From Carboxylicivirga sp. M1479 (lineage in GTDB: Bacteria; Bacteroidota; Bacteroidia; Bacteroidales; Marinilabiliaceae): 64,000 nt of DNA. The DNA is taken from assembly GCF_007097485.1 (NCBI RefSeq), contig NZ_VKDE01000031.1, positions 94,029-158,028 on the forward strand. Reading direction: 5' to 3'. Shown here one piece after another: positions 15,805 through 24,469 of the stretch (positions within the stretch are counted from its first letter, which is position 1; the number at the start of each line of letters is the position of its first letter). The notes under the pieces were generated by a model, which was not told the origin of the DNA, made no database searches, and saw only the letters and a list, made by a program, of their open reading frames with translations. The position numbers and the translations under genes are program-made.

Positions 15805-16386
15805 ATGAATCTAACTCGCATCAGTATAGCTGTATTCTTTTTTTTTATTGGCCAATGCTTGTTGGCACAAGCTTCTTTTCAAGGGCAATTGGCCGATTCA
15901 ACCCTAACACTAACAAAACAAAAGGTTACCTACGACCCCACTTATTACCGTTTAGATTACCCCAATGGAGATGTACCTGCCAACCGCGGTGTATGCACCG
16001 ATGTGGTAATTCGGGCCTATCGCAAGCTAGGCATCGACCTTCAACAGTTGGTGCACGAGGATATGAAAGCACACTTTGATGTTTACCCTAAAAATTGGGG
16101 TTTATCGCGTCCCGATAACAACATTGACCATCGTCGTGTGCCTAACCTCATGACATTCTTCACTCGCTTTGGCAAGTCTTTGGCTATTACACAAAACAAA
16201 GAAGACTATCAGCCAGGTCATATCGTGTGTTGGAATTTAGGTAGCGGACTTACCCACATTGGCATTGTTGTCAAACAAAAAATGGCTGACGGTCGGCATC
16301 TGATTGTTCATAACATTGGGGCTGGACAGGTATTGCAAGACTGCCTGTTTGATTATAAGATTATTGGACATTACACCTACAAGTAG
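15805..16386 (+). CDS. DUF1287 family secreted protein (papain-like/NlpC-type fold)
   Basis: A 193-residue DUF1287 protein. A signal peptide (about residues 1-21) is followed by the family motifs YPNGDVPANRGVCTDVVIRAYRKLG, with a likely catalytic Cys in GVCTD, SRPDNNIDHRRVPNL, LTHIGIVV with the likely catalytic His, and HNIG. The Cys-His-polar arrangement resembles NlpC/YiiX-like cysteine amidases, so hydrolysis of an envelope amide is plausible but unproven for the family. Codon use is closer to the core genes than to the preceding AT-rich block, so the island probably ends before this gene. Confidence 0.85.
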   Translation: MNLTRISIAVFFFFIGQCLLAQASFQGQLADSTLTLTKQKVTYDPTYYRLDYPNGDVPANRGVCTDVVIRAYRKLGIDLQQLVHEDMKAHFDVYPKNWGLSRPDNNIDHRRVPNLMTFFTRFGKSLAITQNKEDYQPGHIVCWNLGSGLTHIGIVVKQKMADGRHLIVHNIGAGQVLQDCLFDYKIIGHYTYK

Positions 16387-16439
16387 TTGGCTGTTATATT
16401 TATGAGTTGAACAGGAAGATTGCTATTAAAACTAATTAC

Positions 16440-16540
16440 ACCACCCCGCCTGTAGGCACCCACCCTAAAATTCAGGAGGGGACGGTTTTTCATCCCTCTC
16501 ATCCTTGCCAAGGAGGAGTACCACGAAGTGGGGAGGTGGT
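16440..16540. repeat. Intergenic palindromic repeat
   Basis: A GC-rich block bordered by ACCACC (16440-16445) and GGTGGT (16535-16540), containing further inverted pairs CCTTG/CAAGG (16503-16513) and CCAC/GTGG (16521-16531). It stands out by composition from its surroundings and looks like a folded dispersed element. No protein is encoded. Confidence 0.5.
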
Positions 16541-16619
16541 TAAAATGCTTAAAAGCGAATCCCCTGATGAGTTGAATGTGAAGCATGAGTAGCTATAAAA
16601 TATTCACTACCTTGTATTT

Positions 16620-17588
16620 ATGCTTCTTAAAAAACTCAAAGCCCTGTTTCATCCCGAGCGCTACCATGGTTGGGGTATGTCAAGTCAATATTTCGAAGGA
16701 TGGTATTATAAAATTATTAGTGCCGATGAGCAACATGCCCTGGCCTTTATACCTGGTATTGCCATGGATGATGAGGGGCATAAGCATGCTTTTATTCAGG
16801 TGCTGAATGGTAAAACATGTGAGGCTGAATACATCACCTTTAAAGCGGAGGATTTTGTTTCGCAAGCCCACCGTTTCAAAACCGAGATAGAAGACAATGT
16901 TTTTGAGGGTGATCAAATAAGCTTGAACCTACCCAATGTGAAAGGGCAGCTGCAATTTTCAAATACCGTGCCCTGGCCCAATAGCTGGTGTTCGCCTGGT
17001 ATTATGGGGCCCTACGCGTTTGTGCCTTTTATGCAATGTTATCACGGTATACTAAGCATGGACCATAGTATATACGGCCAGCTCACAATTAATGGTACTG
17101 AAATTGATTTTACTGGTGGACGTGGTTACACGGAAAAAGACTGGGGGCGTTCATTTCCCAGCGCTTATATATGGATGCAATGCAACCACTTTGGCCAAGC
17201 GGGCATTTCTTTAAAGATGTCAATGGCCAACATACCCTGGTTGCGAAGTTCTTTTGTGGGCTTTATTGTAGGTTTGTATTACGAGGATAGGTTGATTCAG
17301 TTTACCACTTACAATAGCACTGTATTAACAAAATGCCTTGTGGATAAAAATGTGGTGCAAGTTGAATTGCGTAACAAAAAGTATCAGCTGCAAATTGTAG
17401 CTCAGCGCAGTGAAGCAACCGAACTGGCATCACCCATCAATGGGTTTATGGATGGGCGCATAAGCGAAAGCATGACTTCCACTGTTGATATCTGCCTTAA
17501 AACAAAAAACGGCGATGTGCTATTGCGCGAAACAGGCCGTAATGTGGGGCTTGAAGTTGCTGGTAAGGTAGAGCAGATTGTTACTTGA
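16620..17588 (+). CDS. Tocopherol-cyclase-like protein
   Basis: A 322-residue protein of the tocopherol cyclase (VTE1-like) family. Characteristic blocks are HPERYHGWGMSSQYFEGWYYKI at the N-terminus, WCSPGIMGPYAFVPFMQCYHG in the middle, and GGRGYTEKDWGRSFPSAYIWMQ near residue 175-195. In plants and cyanobacteria the enzyme closes the chromanol ring of tocopherols; Bacteroidota do not make tocopherol as far as known, so the substrate here is likely a different prenyl-quinol or lipid. There is no signal peptide. It stands alone between non-coding repeats, with no prenyl-quinone genes nearby. Confidence 0.88.
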   Translation: MLLKKLKALFHPERYHGWGMSSQYFEGWYYKIISADEQHALAFIPGIAMDDEGHKHAFIQVLNGKTCEAEYITFKAEDFVSQAHRFKTEIEDNVFEGDQISLNLPNVKGQLQFSNTVPWPNSWCSPGIMGPYAFVPFMQCYHGILSMDHSIYGQLTINGTEIDFTGGRGYTEKDWGRSFPSAYIWMQCNHFGQAGISLKMSMANIPWLRSSFVGFIVGLYYEDRLIQFTTYNSTVLTKCLVDKNVVQVELRNKKYQLQIVAQRSEATELASPINGFMDGRISESMTSTVDICLKTKNGDVLLRETGRNVGLEVAGKVEQIVT

Positions 17589-17665
17589 AGCCGCTGCTTG
17601 AGGTTATTTGCTAGTAAGGATCGCATCTTTACTTGGATTTTGCTAATAGAGGTGCAATCCGTAAA

Positions 17666-17910
17666 AACGGTTTTAATTTTATCAATACCGACTTGGCCTC
17701 TTTTAATAATTGTATACGTTTTAACGATAGCTTTAGTAAAAACGCGAAGTTGAGAGCTTGCTCGAAAATCACGCGCTTGCACTTAAGCTAGAGGTAAATA
17801 AGGATGCAATTATAAAAGTAGCCTTGAACTTTTTTCCTTAGTTTTTTAGTTCAAGCTAAAAAAGTAAGTTGGGTTTGGGCGAATAGCCCAAGGAAAGAGG
17901 GAATGATGAG
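17666..17910. repeat. Degenerate relative of the family-A element
   Basis: The gap between two genes starts with AAACGGTTTTAATT, as in the family-A element at 3 kb, and ends with the same TTTGGGCG-ATAGCCCAA hairpin (about 17871-17888). The interior is diverged and no flanking direct repeat is evident. Nothing else is seen in the 326-base gap. Confidence 0.5.
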
Positions 17911-17914
17911 ATTA

Positions 17915-18937
17915 CTACTTATTCCTCTTCTCATTCCAATGCCTGATAAACTTATCCATTGTAATAATACCAACAGGTCCTTGGTAGATACCACCTGTTT
18001 GTGTTCGGTCCTGCACCCTCACAGCAATGGTAATGGTTTTGGTGTTTTGATATAGGTGGGGAGGTATGGTATAGCCTCTTTCAGCTTTCCAGGCATCGCC
18101 ATACACAAAAAAGTGGCTGTTACTTATTTCACCCGTTTGGCCTATCAGTTCCCCATTAACATACACCTCGTCCACATCATCAATTTTACCCAGCAATAGT
18201 ACTAGTTTATCCTGCTTTAGTTCGCTAGGCAACGTTGTGGTTAAACGGTACCAGGCCATGCCATCGTAATCGTCGTAGCCTTGTTCTTCCCACGGACTTG
18301 GTACTTTTATCTCATCCCAGTTGGCATCGTTATAGGCAGCTTCTTTGTAATAGTTTTTATCCCCTGTTTTAAATTTCCAGTAGCCTTCTAAAGGCAGGTC
18401 GGTAATCAAAGGATTTAACTCTGCCCGTATACGAATGTTGCCAGATATAATGCCACCTTCGTTATAAGCGTCGTACACTCGCACGGCTATCACGTTGGTG
18501 TCATCGTATTTTATATGCTGAGCTGGTAATTCATAAAGTCGGTGTGCGTTGTAGGCGGTGTTAAAGTGCGGTGGAAAAGTACCAGATCCATCGATTAGCT
18601 CTCCATTCAAATACACTTGATCGGCATCATCGATGTATCCCAGGTCGAGCCACAATCGTTTATTTTTGGCGTCACTGGTAATTTTCACTTCACGTCGGTA
18701 CCAGGCAAAACCATCGTAACCGTTAAAGCCCTGCTGTTCCCATGCCGACGGAACATGTATTTGCTCCCATTCGAAATGGTTGTAATGATAGCGGGCCCAG
18801 TCGCTATTGTCGCCAATGGAGAAGTACCATTGGCCATTAAGCGATTGGTAATCGCTCAGTTCCTGAGCCTTGTTGTTACCTGCAATGGTTAATAGCAGAA
18901 ACAGCGTTGCAATGATATGATGTAGTGACTGTTTCAT
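17915..18937 (-). CDS. Secreted protein with two GH2-type sugar-binding (jelly-roll) domains
   Basis: A signal peptide (about residues 1-24) is followed by two tandem copies of the sugar-binding N-terminal domain of beta-galactosidase-like GH2 enzymes, about residues 25-175 and 180-335. Each copy shows the series G-x-W-x-F, VP..WE.QG(F/Y).(G/D)YDG.AWYR, DDADQVYLNG or DDVDEVYVNG, and IAVRV(Y/Q)D. The immunoglobulin-like and TIM-barrel catalytic domains of GH2 enzymes are absent, so this is a binding protein, not an enzyme. It begins 2 nt after the stop of a paralogue with the same architecture and is surely co-transcribed with it. The pair may capture galactosides or related glycans at the cell surface. 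Confidence 0.85.
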   Translation of the reverse strand: MKQSLHHIIATLFLLLTIAGNNKAQELSDYQSLNGQWYFSIGDNSDWARYHYNHFEWEQIHVPSAWEQQGFNGYDGFAWYRREVKITSDAKNKRLWLDLGYIDDADQVYLNGELIDGSGTFPPHFNTAYNAHRLYELPAQHIKYDDTNVIAVRVYDAYNEGGIISGNIRIRAELNPLITDLPLEGYWKFKTGDKNYYKEAAYNDANWDEIKVPSPWEEQGYDDYDGMAWYRLTTTLPSELKQDKLVLLLGKIDDVDEVYVNGELIGQTGEISNSHFFVYGDAWKAERGYTIPPHLYQNTKTITIAVRVQDRTQTGGIYQGPVGIITMDKFIRHWNEKRNK

Positions 18938-18939
18938 TA

Positions 18940-20007
18940 TTAGTTATTTAACCATTCCCAAATAGTGTCAATAAAATCAGGCTCTTGCTTTGCCATCTTC
19001 TTAAATCGTTCGAATTGATCCTGGGTCATAATGCCAACAGGTCCTTCGTATATCCCTCCATCAATGCCGCTGTCGAAAACGCGTATCGCTATGGTGTTAT
19101 CTTTTTTAACGAGGCTGGCGGGTATTTTATAGGCTCGCAATGTGCTGTATGCTTGATAGTGCCCATCAATGCCACGAGCCAATGATGACCTTAGGTTACC
19201 TGGAGATACACCTCCAATGCGGGTGCCATTAAACCATGTTTTGTCTTCATCATCAATTTTACCAAGTAAAAGAATGAGTTCTTGATGCAATAGATGTTCG
19301 GGTAAAGCAAATGATTTGCGGTACCAGGCTACACCATCGTAATCGGGCCAGCCTGCTTCTTCCCATTTAGCTGGTACTTCAATGGAGCTCCAATGCTCGT
19401 CGTTATAATTTATCTGCTCGGCATTATTTTGGTTGTGCACGGCAAATTTCCATTGGCCCGAAAGGTTAAGGGCCAGTAAATTATCAGCCAGGTTGGAATA
19501 GAGAGTGACTGGTCCACCTGTTATACCACCGTGATTGTACAAATCATACACACGAATGGCAATGGTGTTATTTCCGCTTTTCCAGTAACTCTGTGGTATG
19601 GTATAATTTCGTTGTGTGTTATATTCCGTTTGCGGATGAGGCGGGAGACCTCCTGTACGGCCTACAAAGCGACCATTTACAAATACTTCATCAGCATCAT
19701 CAATACTACCTATGCGAAGTATCAGATCGTGCTGAGGCACTACATCTAAGCGAATAGTTTTTCGGTACCATGCAAAACCGTTGTAATCATTATAGCCTCT
19801 GGATTCCCATGCGCCAGGTACGCGTATTGTTTCCCAATTACTATCGTCAAAATGTGCTTCTTTCCATTGTTCATCGTCACCTATGGAGAACCTCCAAATA
19901 CCCTCAAGGGATTGTTCTTCCTGAAGTATTTGGGAGTTGACCTTTGGGCCATTTGCCATAAGCAGGCAAATAAGAAGTACGATGTATTTTAGTGTTTTGG
20001 CTATCAT
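18940..20007 (-). CDS. Secreted protein with two GH2-type sugar-binding domains (paralogue, first gene of pair)
   Basis: Same build as the downstream gene: signal peptide (about 1-26), then two GH2-type jelly-roll domains at about 30-180 and 185-330, with motifs GIWRFSIGDDEQW, VPGAWESRGYNDYNGFAWYRK, DDADEVFVNG and IAIRVYD in the first, and KWEEAGWPDYDGVAWYRK and DDEDKTWFNG in the second. A short C-terminal extension ends in DTIWEWLNN. No catalytic domain is present. Four related domains in two adjacent genes point to duplication first within a gene and then of the whole gene. It is the promoter-proximal gene of the two-gene unit. Confidence 0.85.
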   Translation of the reverse strand: MIAKTLKYIVLLICLLMANGPKVNSQILQEEQSLEGIWRFSIGDDEQWKEAHFDDSNWETIRVPGAWESRGYNDYNGFAWYRKTIRLDVVPQHDLILRIGSIDDADEVFVNGRFVGRTGGLPPHPQTEYNTQRNYTIPQSYWKSGNNTIAIRVYDLYNHGGITGGPVTLYSNLADNLLALNLSGQWKFAVHNQNNAEQINYNDEHWSSIEVPAKWEEAGWPDYDGVAWYRKSFALPEHLLHQELILLLGKIDDEDKTWFNGTRIGGVSPGNLRSSLARGIDGHYQAYSTLRAYKIPASLVKKDNTIAIRVFDSGIDGGIYEGPVGIMTQDQFERFKKMAKQEPDFIDTIWEWLNN

Positions 20008-20084
20008 TGTATTTGTTGACGATTAAAAGTAACTATTATCAGTGTTATTCCAAATAATATGTAATACTTGGCGAGTTTATTAGC

Positions 20085-20447
20085 CTATTCTTCGTGTTGG
20101 AAATTAACTGGGAATCGAACCATTTTACCTTGTAAAGATGAGTTGACAGCGTAAAATTCTTTTTCTGCAAACACAGCTTTTACGTACGCCATTAATTGCT
20201 CATCTTCGCCCACTACTTTGTGAAAGTTCAACTTGTTGTCTTTACCAACAATAAACTTAACGATTACACTCTCGCAGCAATCAGGCTTTAGGTAATCAAA
20301 ACTAGGACCTCTTAAACTTTTTCTAAGTTCTTTGTTTAACTGCTTGCAACATTTTTTAATGGCTACTTCTTCTGGAGTGCGTGCCATACCGCTTGTACTT
20401 AATGCTACTAAAAGGACTACTACTGAAAAAAGATTTCTTGCTTTCAT
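20085..20447 (-). CDS. Small secreted protein with a TonB-C-like pattern
   Basis: A 120-residue exported protein: signal peptide to about residue 22 (SGMA|RTPEE), then a domain with a Cys-Cys pair early (KKCCKQ) and a second Cys-Cys (DCCES), followed by VIVKFIVGKDNKLNFHKVVG, which resembles the beta-hairpin of TonB C-terminal domains. That resemblance is weak and no function is claimed. It lies 78 bases upstream (on the minus strand) of the GH2-domain pair and could be in the same transcript. Confidence 0.75.
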   Translation of the reverse strand: MKARNLFSVVVLLVALSTSGMARTPEEVAIKKCCKQLNKELRKSLRGPSFDYLKPDCCESVIVKFIVGKDNKLNFHKVVGEDEQLMAYVKAVFAEKEFYAVNSSLQGKMVRFPVNFQHEE

Positions 20448-20638
20448 AACTTAATTGTTTGTGGTTATTAACTTAATTACAAAAGCAAATGTAGGGGGGC
20501 AATAACACCGCTTCATCACAGCCATGTCATCTGTTGTCATTAATTGTCATTTAATTGTCACGAAAAAGGAGGAGGTGTTGATTTATTGAAGAGTTGAGTT
20601 GAGATAAGTGGTTTGTGTAGAGTGTGATAGAGGATGTG

Positions 20639-20907
20639 TATGGCAATTGCATTTAACTTTTAATATTGTTTTATCTTGCGTTATACCGACATAAGCAACG
20701 CAGTTTGGGACCCATTGACATAAACGTAGGAGAGAAAAATTTGATACCAAGCTGTCAATTATTAAATTTTTCCCGTAGTGATGTCATAATGGGTAAACGA
20801 GTGCTTTAGTCGGCGGCCTTTTTCTCCCCTTTTTGGGCTGAAGGCAAAAAGGGGAAGCCTCAACGGCTTGAGTTGAAAAAAATAATCTCTTAAATCCGAT
20901 TGCCGTG
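20639..20907. mobile_element. MITE-like element (family B, copy 2)
   Basis: About 270 bases with the family-B ends (TGGCAATTGCATTTAA at the left; CACGGCAATCGGATTTAA at the right read on the minus strand) and the shared inner blocks GGGACCCA (about 20707) and GGGTAAACGAGTG (about 20790). No exact target duplication is visible, so this insertion is probably older. No protein is encoded. Confidence 0.6.
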
Positions 20908-21011
20908 AGTCGAGATGTGGGTAATGTAATTGATGTCATCTTTTTTGCAATAGGTACATAAAGATGACATCAGTATAAGGTACTAAGCAAGCTGTAGATC
21001 ATTTTTGCCGA

Positions 21012-21287
21012 CTAGCTACTCAAACACGGCAAACATTTAAAACAAAGCTGTAAATCAACCGACCTCAGCAACGCAGCTTGGGACCCAATCTCATAAGTGG
21101 AGGGTAGAAAAATTTGGCTCGAAGCTGCAAATCTTTAAATTTTTCCCGAAGCGTTGAGTTTTTGGGTAAGCGAGTGGTCCAGTCGCGGCCTTTTTTGTTT
21201 CCGTTTTTGGGGCTGTTGCCAAAAATGAAAAGCCCTTGCGGCTAGAGCAAAGGTATAAACCTTAAATGCGCTTGCCCTAGCTACTCA
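21012..21287. mobile_element. MITE-like element (family B, copy 3) with 11-bp target duplication
   Basis: A segment of about 254 bases (21023-21276) lies between exact 11-bp copies of CTAGCTACTCA (21012-21022 and 21277-21287). Its ends show the family inverted repeats (CACGGCAAACATTTAA; GGCAAGCGCATTTAA on the other strand), and the interior has GGGACCCA and GGGTAAGCGAGTGG. The right copy of the direct repeat is the very 3' end of the response regulator gene, including its stop codon, so the duplication took its sequence from that gene. Confidence 0.75.
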
Positions 21288-21966
21288 CTAAACGATACCC
21301 CATGCCATGCACCGTTAGTATAATCTGAGGCTCATTAGGATTTTCTTCTATTTTATGCCTCAGCTTAAGAATAAAGTTATCAATGGTACGAGCTGTTGGC
21401 TGAAAATCGTAGCCCCATACATTGTCCAATAAGCTATCGCGACTAATGGTGGCATTCTTATGCTTCAGAAAGTATTGTAGTATCTCAAATTCCTTACTGG
21501 TCATTTTAACCTCTTCTCCGTTTACACTAGCTGTGTAAGTGGTGAAGTTAACCGATAGTTTACCTATTGATATGAGGGCTTCTTTCTGAGTTGTTGTTTG
21601 TTTTTCAGTGCGCCTTAATACGGCCTTAACCCGCGCCATTAACTCGCGCAAACTAAAAGGTTTAGTCAGGTAATCATCACCACCTGATTCCAGACCAATA
21701 ACCTTGTCTATCTCTTCGCCCTTGGCTGTTAAAAAGATGATGGGCGTTTCATTGTTCTCATGTCGTACTTTTTTACACACATCAAAACCACTCATAAGGG
21801 GTAGCATCACATCGAGTAATACCAGATCAAAGCCATCATTGAGAATCTTCTGAAGCCCTTCTTTACCGTCTGATGCTGTATCTACTTCATAACCTTCAAA
21901 TTCCAGATTATCTTTGATGCCTGATTGCATATCGGGCTCGTCCTCAATAACTAATATGCGCTTCAT
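21277..21966 (-). CDS. OmpR/PhoB-family response regulator
   Basis: A 229-residue two-domain regulator: receiver domain 1-120 with acidic pocket EDE (8-10) and phospho-acceptor Asp52 in LVLLDVMLP, and a winged-helix DNA-binding domain about 130-229 ending in RTIDNFILKLRHKIEENP and GMGYRLVS. It is downstream of, and overlaps by 4 bases, the histidine kinase gene, so the two form a standard translationally coupled pair. Regulators of this family usually bind tandem 11-bp repeats. The stop codon lies within the target duplication of a MITE-like element, but the protein end is intact. Confidence 0.95.
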   Translation of the reverse strand: MKRILVIEDEPDMQSGIKDNLEFEGYEVDTASDGKEGLQKILNDGFDLVLLDVMLPLMSGFDVCKKVRHENNETPIIFLTAKGEEIDKVIGLESGGDDYLTKPFSLRELMARVKAVLRRTEKQTTTQKEALISIGKLSVNFTTYTASVNGEEVKMTSKEFEILQYFLKHKNATISRDSLLDNVWGYDFQPTARTIDNFILKLRHKIEENPNEPQIILTVHGMGYRLVSS

Positions 21967-23528
21967 GTTGTCTTTTTTGTTGGGTTATCGATGGGTAATA
22001 ATAGTCTGAATTGACTGCCTTGTCCTTCGTTGCTGTCCACTTCAATTTTGCCATTATGACCTTTTATCAGGTGCATAACAATGCTTAAGCCAAGGCCTGA
22101 GCCTTTGGCATGATGGGCCAATGCTCCTTTGGTAACACGGTAAAATTTATCGAATATCAATTTCTGCTCTTTGGCCGATATGCCAATGCCTTTGTCGGCC
22201 ACCTCAAGGTATTGATATGGTCCTTTGCTGTCACTTGATACGATAATGTTTTTATCCTGACCGCTGTATTTAATAGCATTATCGATGAGGTTAATCAAAC
22301 ATTCGGTAATGGCTTGCTTATCGCCTCTTATTGGAGATAGTGCTTCATTTAATTTAATTGTAACCTCAAATCCTTTTTCATTAAAGTGATAACGGTAATT
22401 ACTCACCACTTCATCCACAATTTCATTTATTTTTATGGATGAAAAACTTAATTTTTGTCGTCCACTTTCAATGCGCGAAAAGTTAAGTATGTTGTTAACA
22501 ATGCCTGATAAACGTTGGGTCTCGCGATAAATAATATCGTAGTATTTCTGTCGTTTGCTTTCATCTTTGAGCCTGCCAAGCTGCAAGGTTTCAGCATACA
22601 TGCTGATGAGGGCCAGGGGAGTACGTATTTCATGCGATACATTGGATACAAAGTCGGATTTTACTTTGGCAAGATGCAACTCGCGGTTGACGTTGCGATA
22701 AAACAGCCAGGCACCTCCGATTAGCAAAAGGTCGACCAATATTAATAAACCAATGTTTTGTGTTGCACGGTTATTGGCCAGCTCACTTATGCTAATGCCT
22801 TTGGGTTGTATGCCCAGGTTATAATCGGGTAACAACCAAATAGCCTGTTCCTTTACTACCTCTTCTGGTGCATCGTTCAATTGACTGCAGGCTATTAGCT
22901 CGTTTGTTTTTTTATGACGTACTACAATAATTAAATCATCACCCGCAGTCATTTGTATACGTGGCGAGAGTGCTTCTCCAATAAATTTCTGGGCATCTAA
23001 AAGCAATAGGTTGAGGTAGGGCTTGTTTTGTTCCTGGGTAATAAAAACCAACATGGTAAGGTGTTGCTTATATTCCAGGTCGATGCCAATAATTTTACGA
23101 TAGCCGCTTTTAATATATCGTTGTAACTGTTGTATATCTGATTGTTTAGTCTTCAGTTGTGTTTTAATCTCCTGCTGTAAACTGTCATTTTTAATGATGA
23201 AATTATTAAAGCGCAGTGAGGTGGAATCAATCGGATGTAATATAAATGAATGAACATGTGCTAACTCATTCATGGGTACTTCGTACGTTGTTTGGTGGTC
23301 CGATGCATGAAACTCTTTGTAAAACTGGTTAATCCAATTGTTGGTAATATCATCGGTGTATTGGTTAATGGAGTAGAGGACTGACTCGAGCTGCTTGGTG
23401 TAGATTGTTTCAATAACTTCTTCCTGATCGTTGAGCGTTAATAGCTCAATGGCCGTAAAAAGTGATGTTGGAATAACGAGTAGCAAGCCAACAATTAACC
23501 AGGGTTTTATGATGAAGCGTTTTGACAT
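21963..23528 (-). CDS. Membrane sensor histidine kinase
   Basis: A 521-residue kinase with membrane helix 1 (about 9-28), an extracytoplasmic domain of about 240 residues, helix 2 (about 262-280), then a HisKA dimerisation domain with the phospho-accepting His299 in NVSHEIRTP, and a HATPase domain with N box DNAIKYSG, G1 ADKGIGIS and G2 GSGLGLSIV. No PAS or HAMP domain is evident between helix 2 and HisKA. The sensor domain is not recognised. Its stop overlaps the start of the response regulator gene by 4 bases, which indicates the cognate partner. Confidence 0.95.
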   Translation of the reverse strand: MSKRFIIKPWLIVGLLLVIPTSLFTAIELLTLNDQEEVIETIYTKQLESVLYSINQYTDDITNNWINQFYKEFHASDHQTTYEVPMNELAHVHSFILHPIDSTSLRFNNFIIKNDSLQQEIKTQLKTKQSDIQQLQRYIKSGYRKIIGIDLEYKQHLTMLVFITQEQNKPYLNLLLLDAQKFIGEALSPRIQMTAGDDLIIVVRHKKTNELIACSQLNDAPEEVVKEQAIWLLPDYNLGIQPKGISISELANNRATQNIGLLILVDLLLIGGAWLFYRNVNRELHLAKVKSDFVSNVSHEIRTPLALISMYAETLQLGRLKDESKRQKYYDIIYRETQRLSGIVNNILNFSRIESGRQKLSFSSIKINEIVDEVVSNYRYHFNEKGFEVTIKLNEALSPIRGDKQAITECLINLIDNAIKYSGQDKNIIVSSDSKGPYQYLEVADKGIGISAKEQKLIFDKFYRVTKGALAHHAKGSGLGLSIVMHLIKGHNGKIEVDSNEGQGSQFRLLLPIDNPTKKTT

Positions 23529-23628
23529 TAAAATATGGGTAAGTTCGTTTATCGTATCTTTGCGTTACTCGTTGATGGCCACAAGCTAGTAGCTATTCTA
23601 TCTGTCTAAAAATCTAATATATAACAAT

Positions 23629-23853
23629 CTAATCTGGTATTTTAATATGCTCAGGCTCTTCCTCCTGGAAATGCCTCATTTCGTCGATAACCAATTGCAT
23701 ATCGCTCAAAAACGCCTGATTACAGCCTTTTTGTTTGGCAATTTCCAGGTAGGCCTCCATGGCTTCCACAGCACAAACATCGGTGCCCGATATCACAAAG
23801 GCGGGCCAATCATTTTTAAGGCATTTGGTTAATATGGCTTTTTGATCTTTCAT
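23629..23853 (-). CDS. Small conserved-looking cytoplasmic protein
   Basis: A 74-residue protein without signal or membrane segment. Helical and acidic at the C-terminus, with a central WPAFVISGTDVCAVEAMEAYLEIAKQ stretch. No family is recognised, but codon use and a plausible start support it as real. It precedes the kinase gene on the same strand by 100 bases, and an ElaA-type acetyltransferase gene lies just upstream. Confidence 0.65.
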   Translation of the reverse strand: MKDQKAILTKCLKNDWPAFVISGTDVCAVEAMEAYLEIAKQKGCNQAFLSDMQLVIDEMRHFQEEEPEHIKIPD

Positions 23854-23916
23854 AGGCAGTAAATAGAAATCTAAAATAGGAATTATCTAAAATATTTGAG
23901 CATTAGTACTTCATGG

Positions 23917-24369
23917 TTATTCATCACCTTTTGGTAGTTCCATGGTGTAATGGGGGATGCCATCCTCCAGGTATTCATCAGAAATAATTTTATATCCCAG
24001 GCTAAGGTAAAATGCCTTTAAATATTTCTGTGCACTAATCTTAAGGCTTTCACTTTGCCATTGTTTAAAGGCCCACTCGCCAGCTTGTTGCATTACTTCT
24101 CGCGCTAATCCTTTAAAGCGATAATTTTTATGCACAACCAGGCGCCCTATCGATGCCGTTTCAAAACGTGTGTTGGCAGGCAAAATACGAGTATAAGCTA
24201 TAACGTGGTCATCTTCAGTCACTATCAGGTGGTGGGCCTGCTCATCAAGGCCATCTATGTCGTTGTAAACACAATTTTGCTCAACCACAAATATTTCTGC
24301 TCGTAGTTGGAGTAGTTGGTATAAGTCTTTTAAGCTTAAATCGCTAAAGCGGGTAATTTTCGTGTGCAT
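23917..24369 (-). CDS. elaA: ElaA-type GNAT N-acetyltransferase
   Basis: A 150-residue acetyltransferase of the ElaA group. Typical motifs are LYQLLQLRAEIFVVEQNCVYNDIDGLDEQAHHL at the N-terminus and the acetyl-CoA loop IGRLVVHKNYRFKGLAREVM near residues 93-112. Members transfer acetyl groups from acetyl-CoA, but the physiological substrate of ElaA is unknown. It stands 60 bases upstream of the small protein gene on the same strand, so they may share a transcript. Confidence 0.88.
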   Translation of the reverse strand: MHTKITRFSDLSLKDLYQLLQLRAEIFVVEQNCVYNDIDGLDEQAHHLIVTEDDHVIAYTRILPANTRFETASIGRLVVHKNYRFKGLAREVMQQAGEWAFKQWQSESLKISAQKYLKAFYLSLGYKIISDEYLEDGIPHYTMELPKGDE

Positions 24370-24469
24370 ATTCTGGAACCTCAGGTTTAATGAAGCATGA
24401 ATATACTTTTTTTGAAAGGGGTAAGCAAAGTTTTAACGATGTGTTGTGTTTTTTGTATCATTTGCATCC

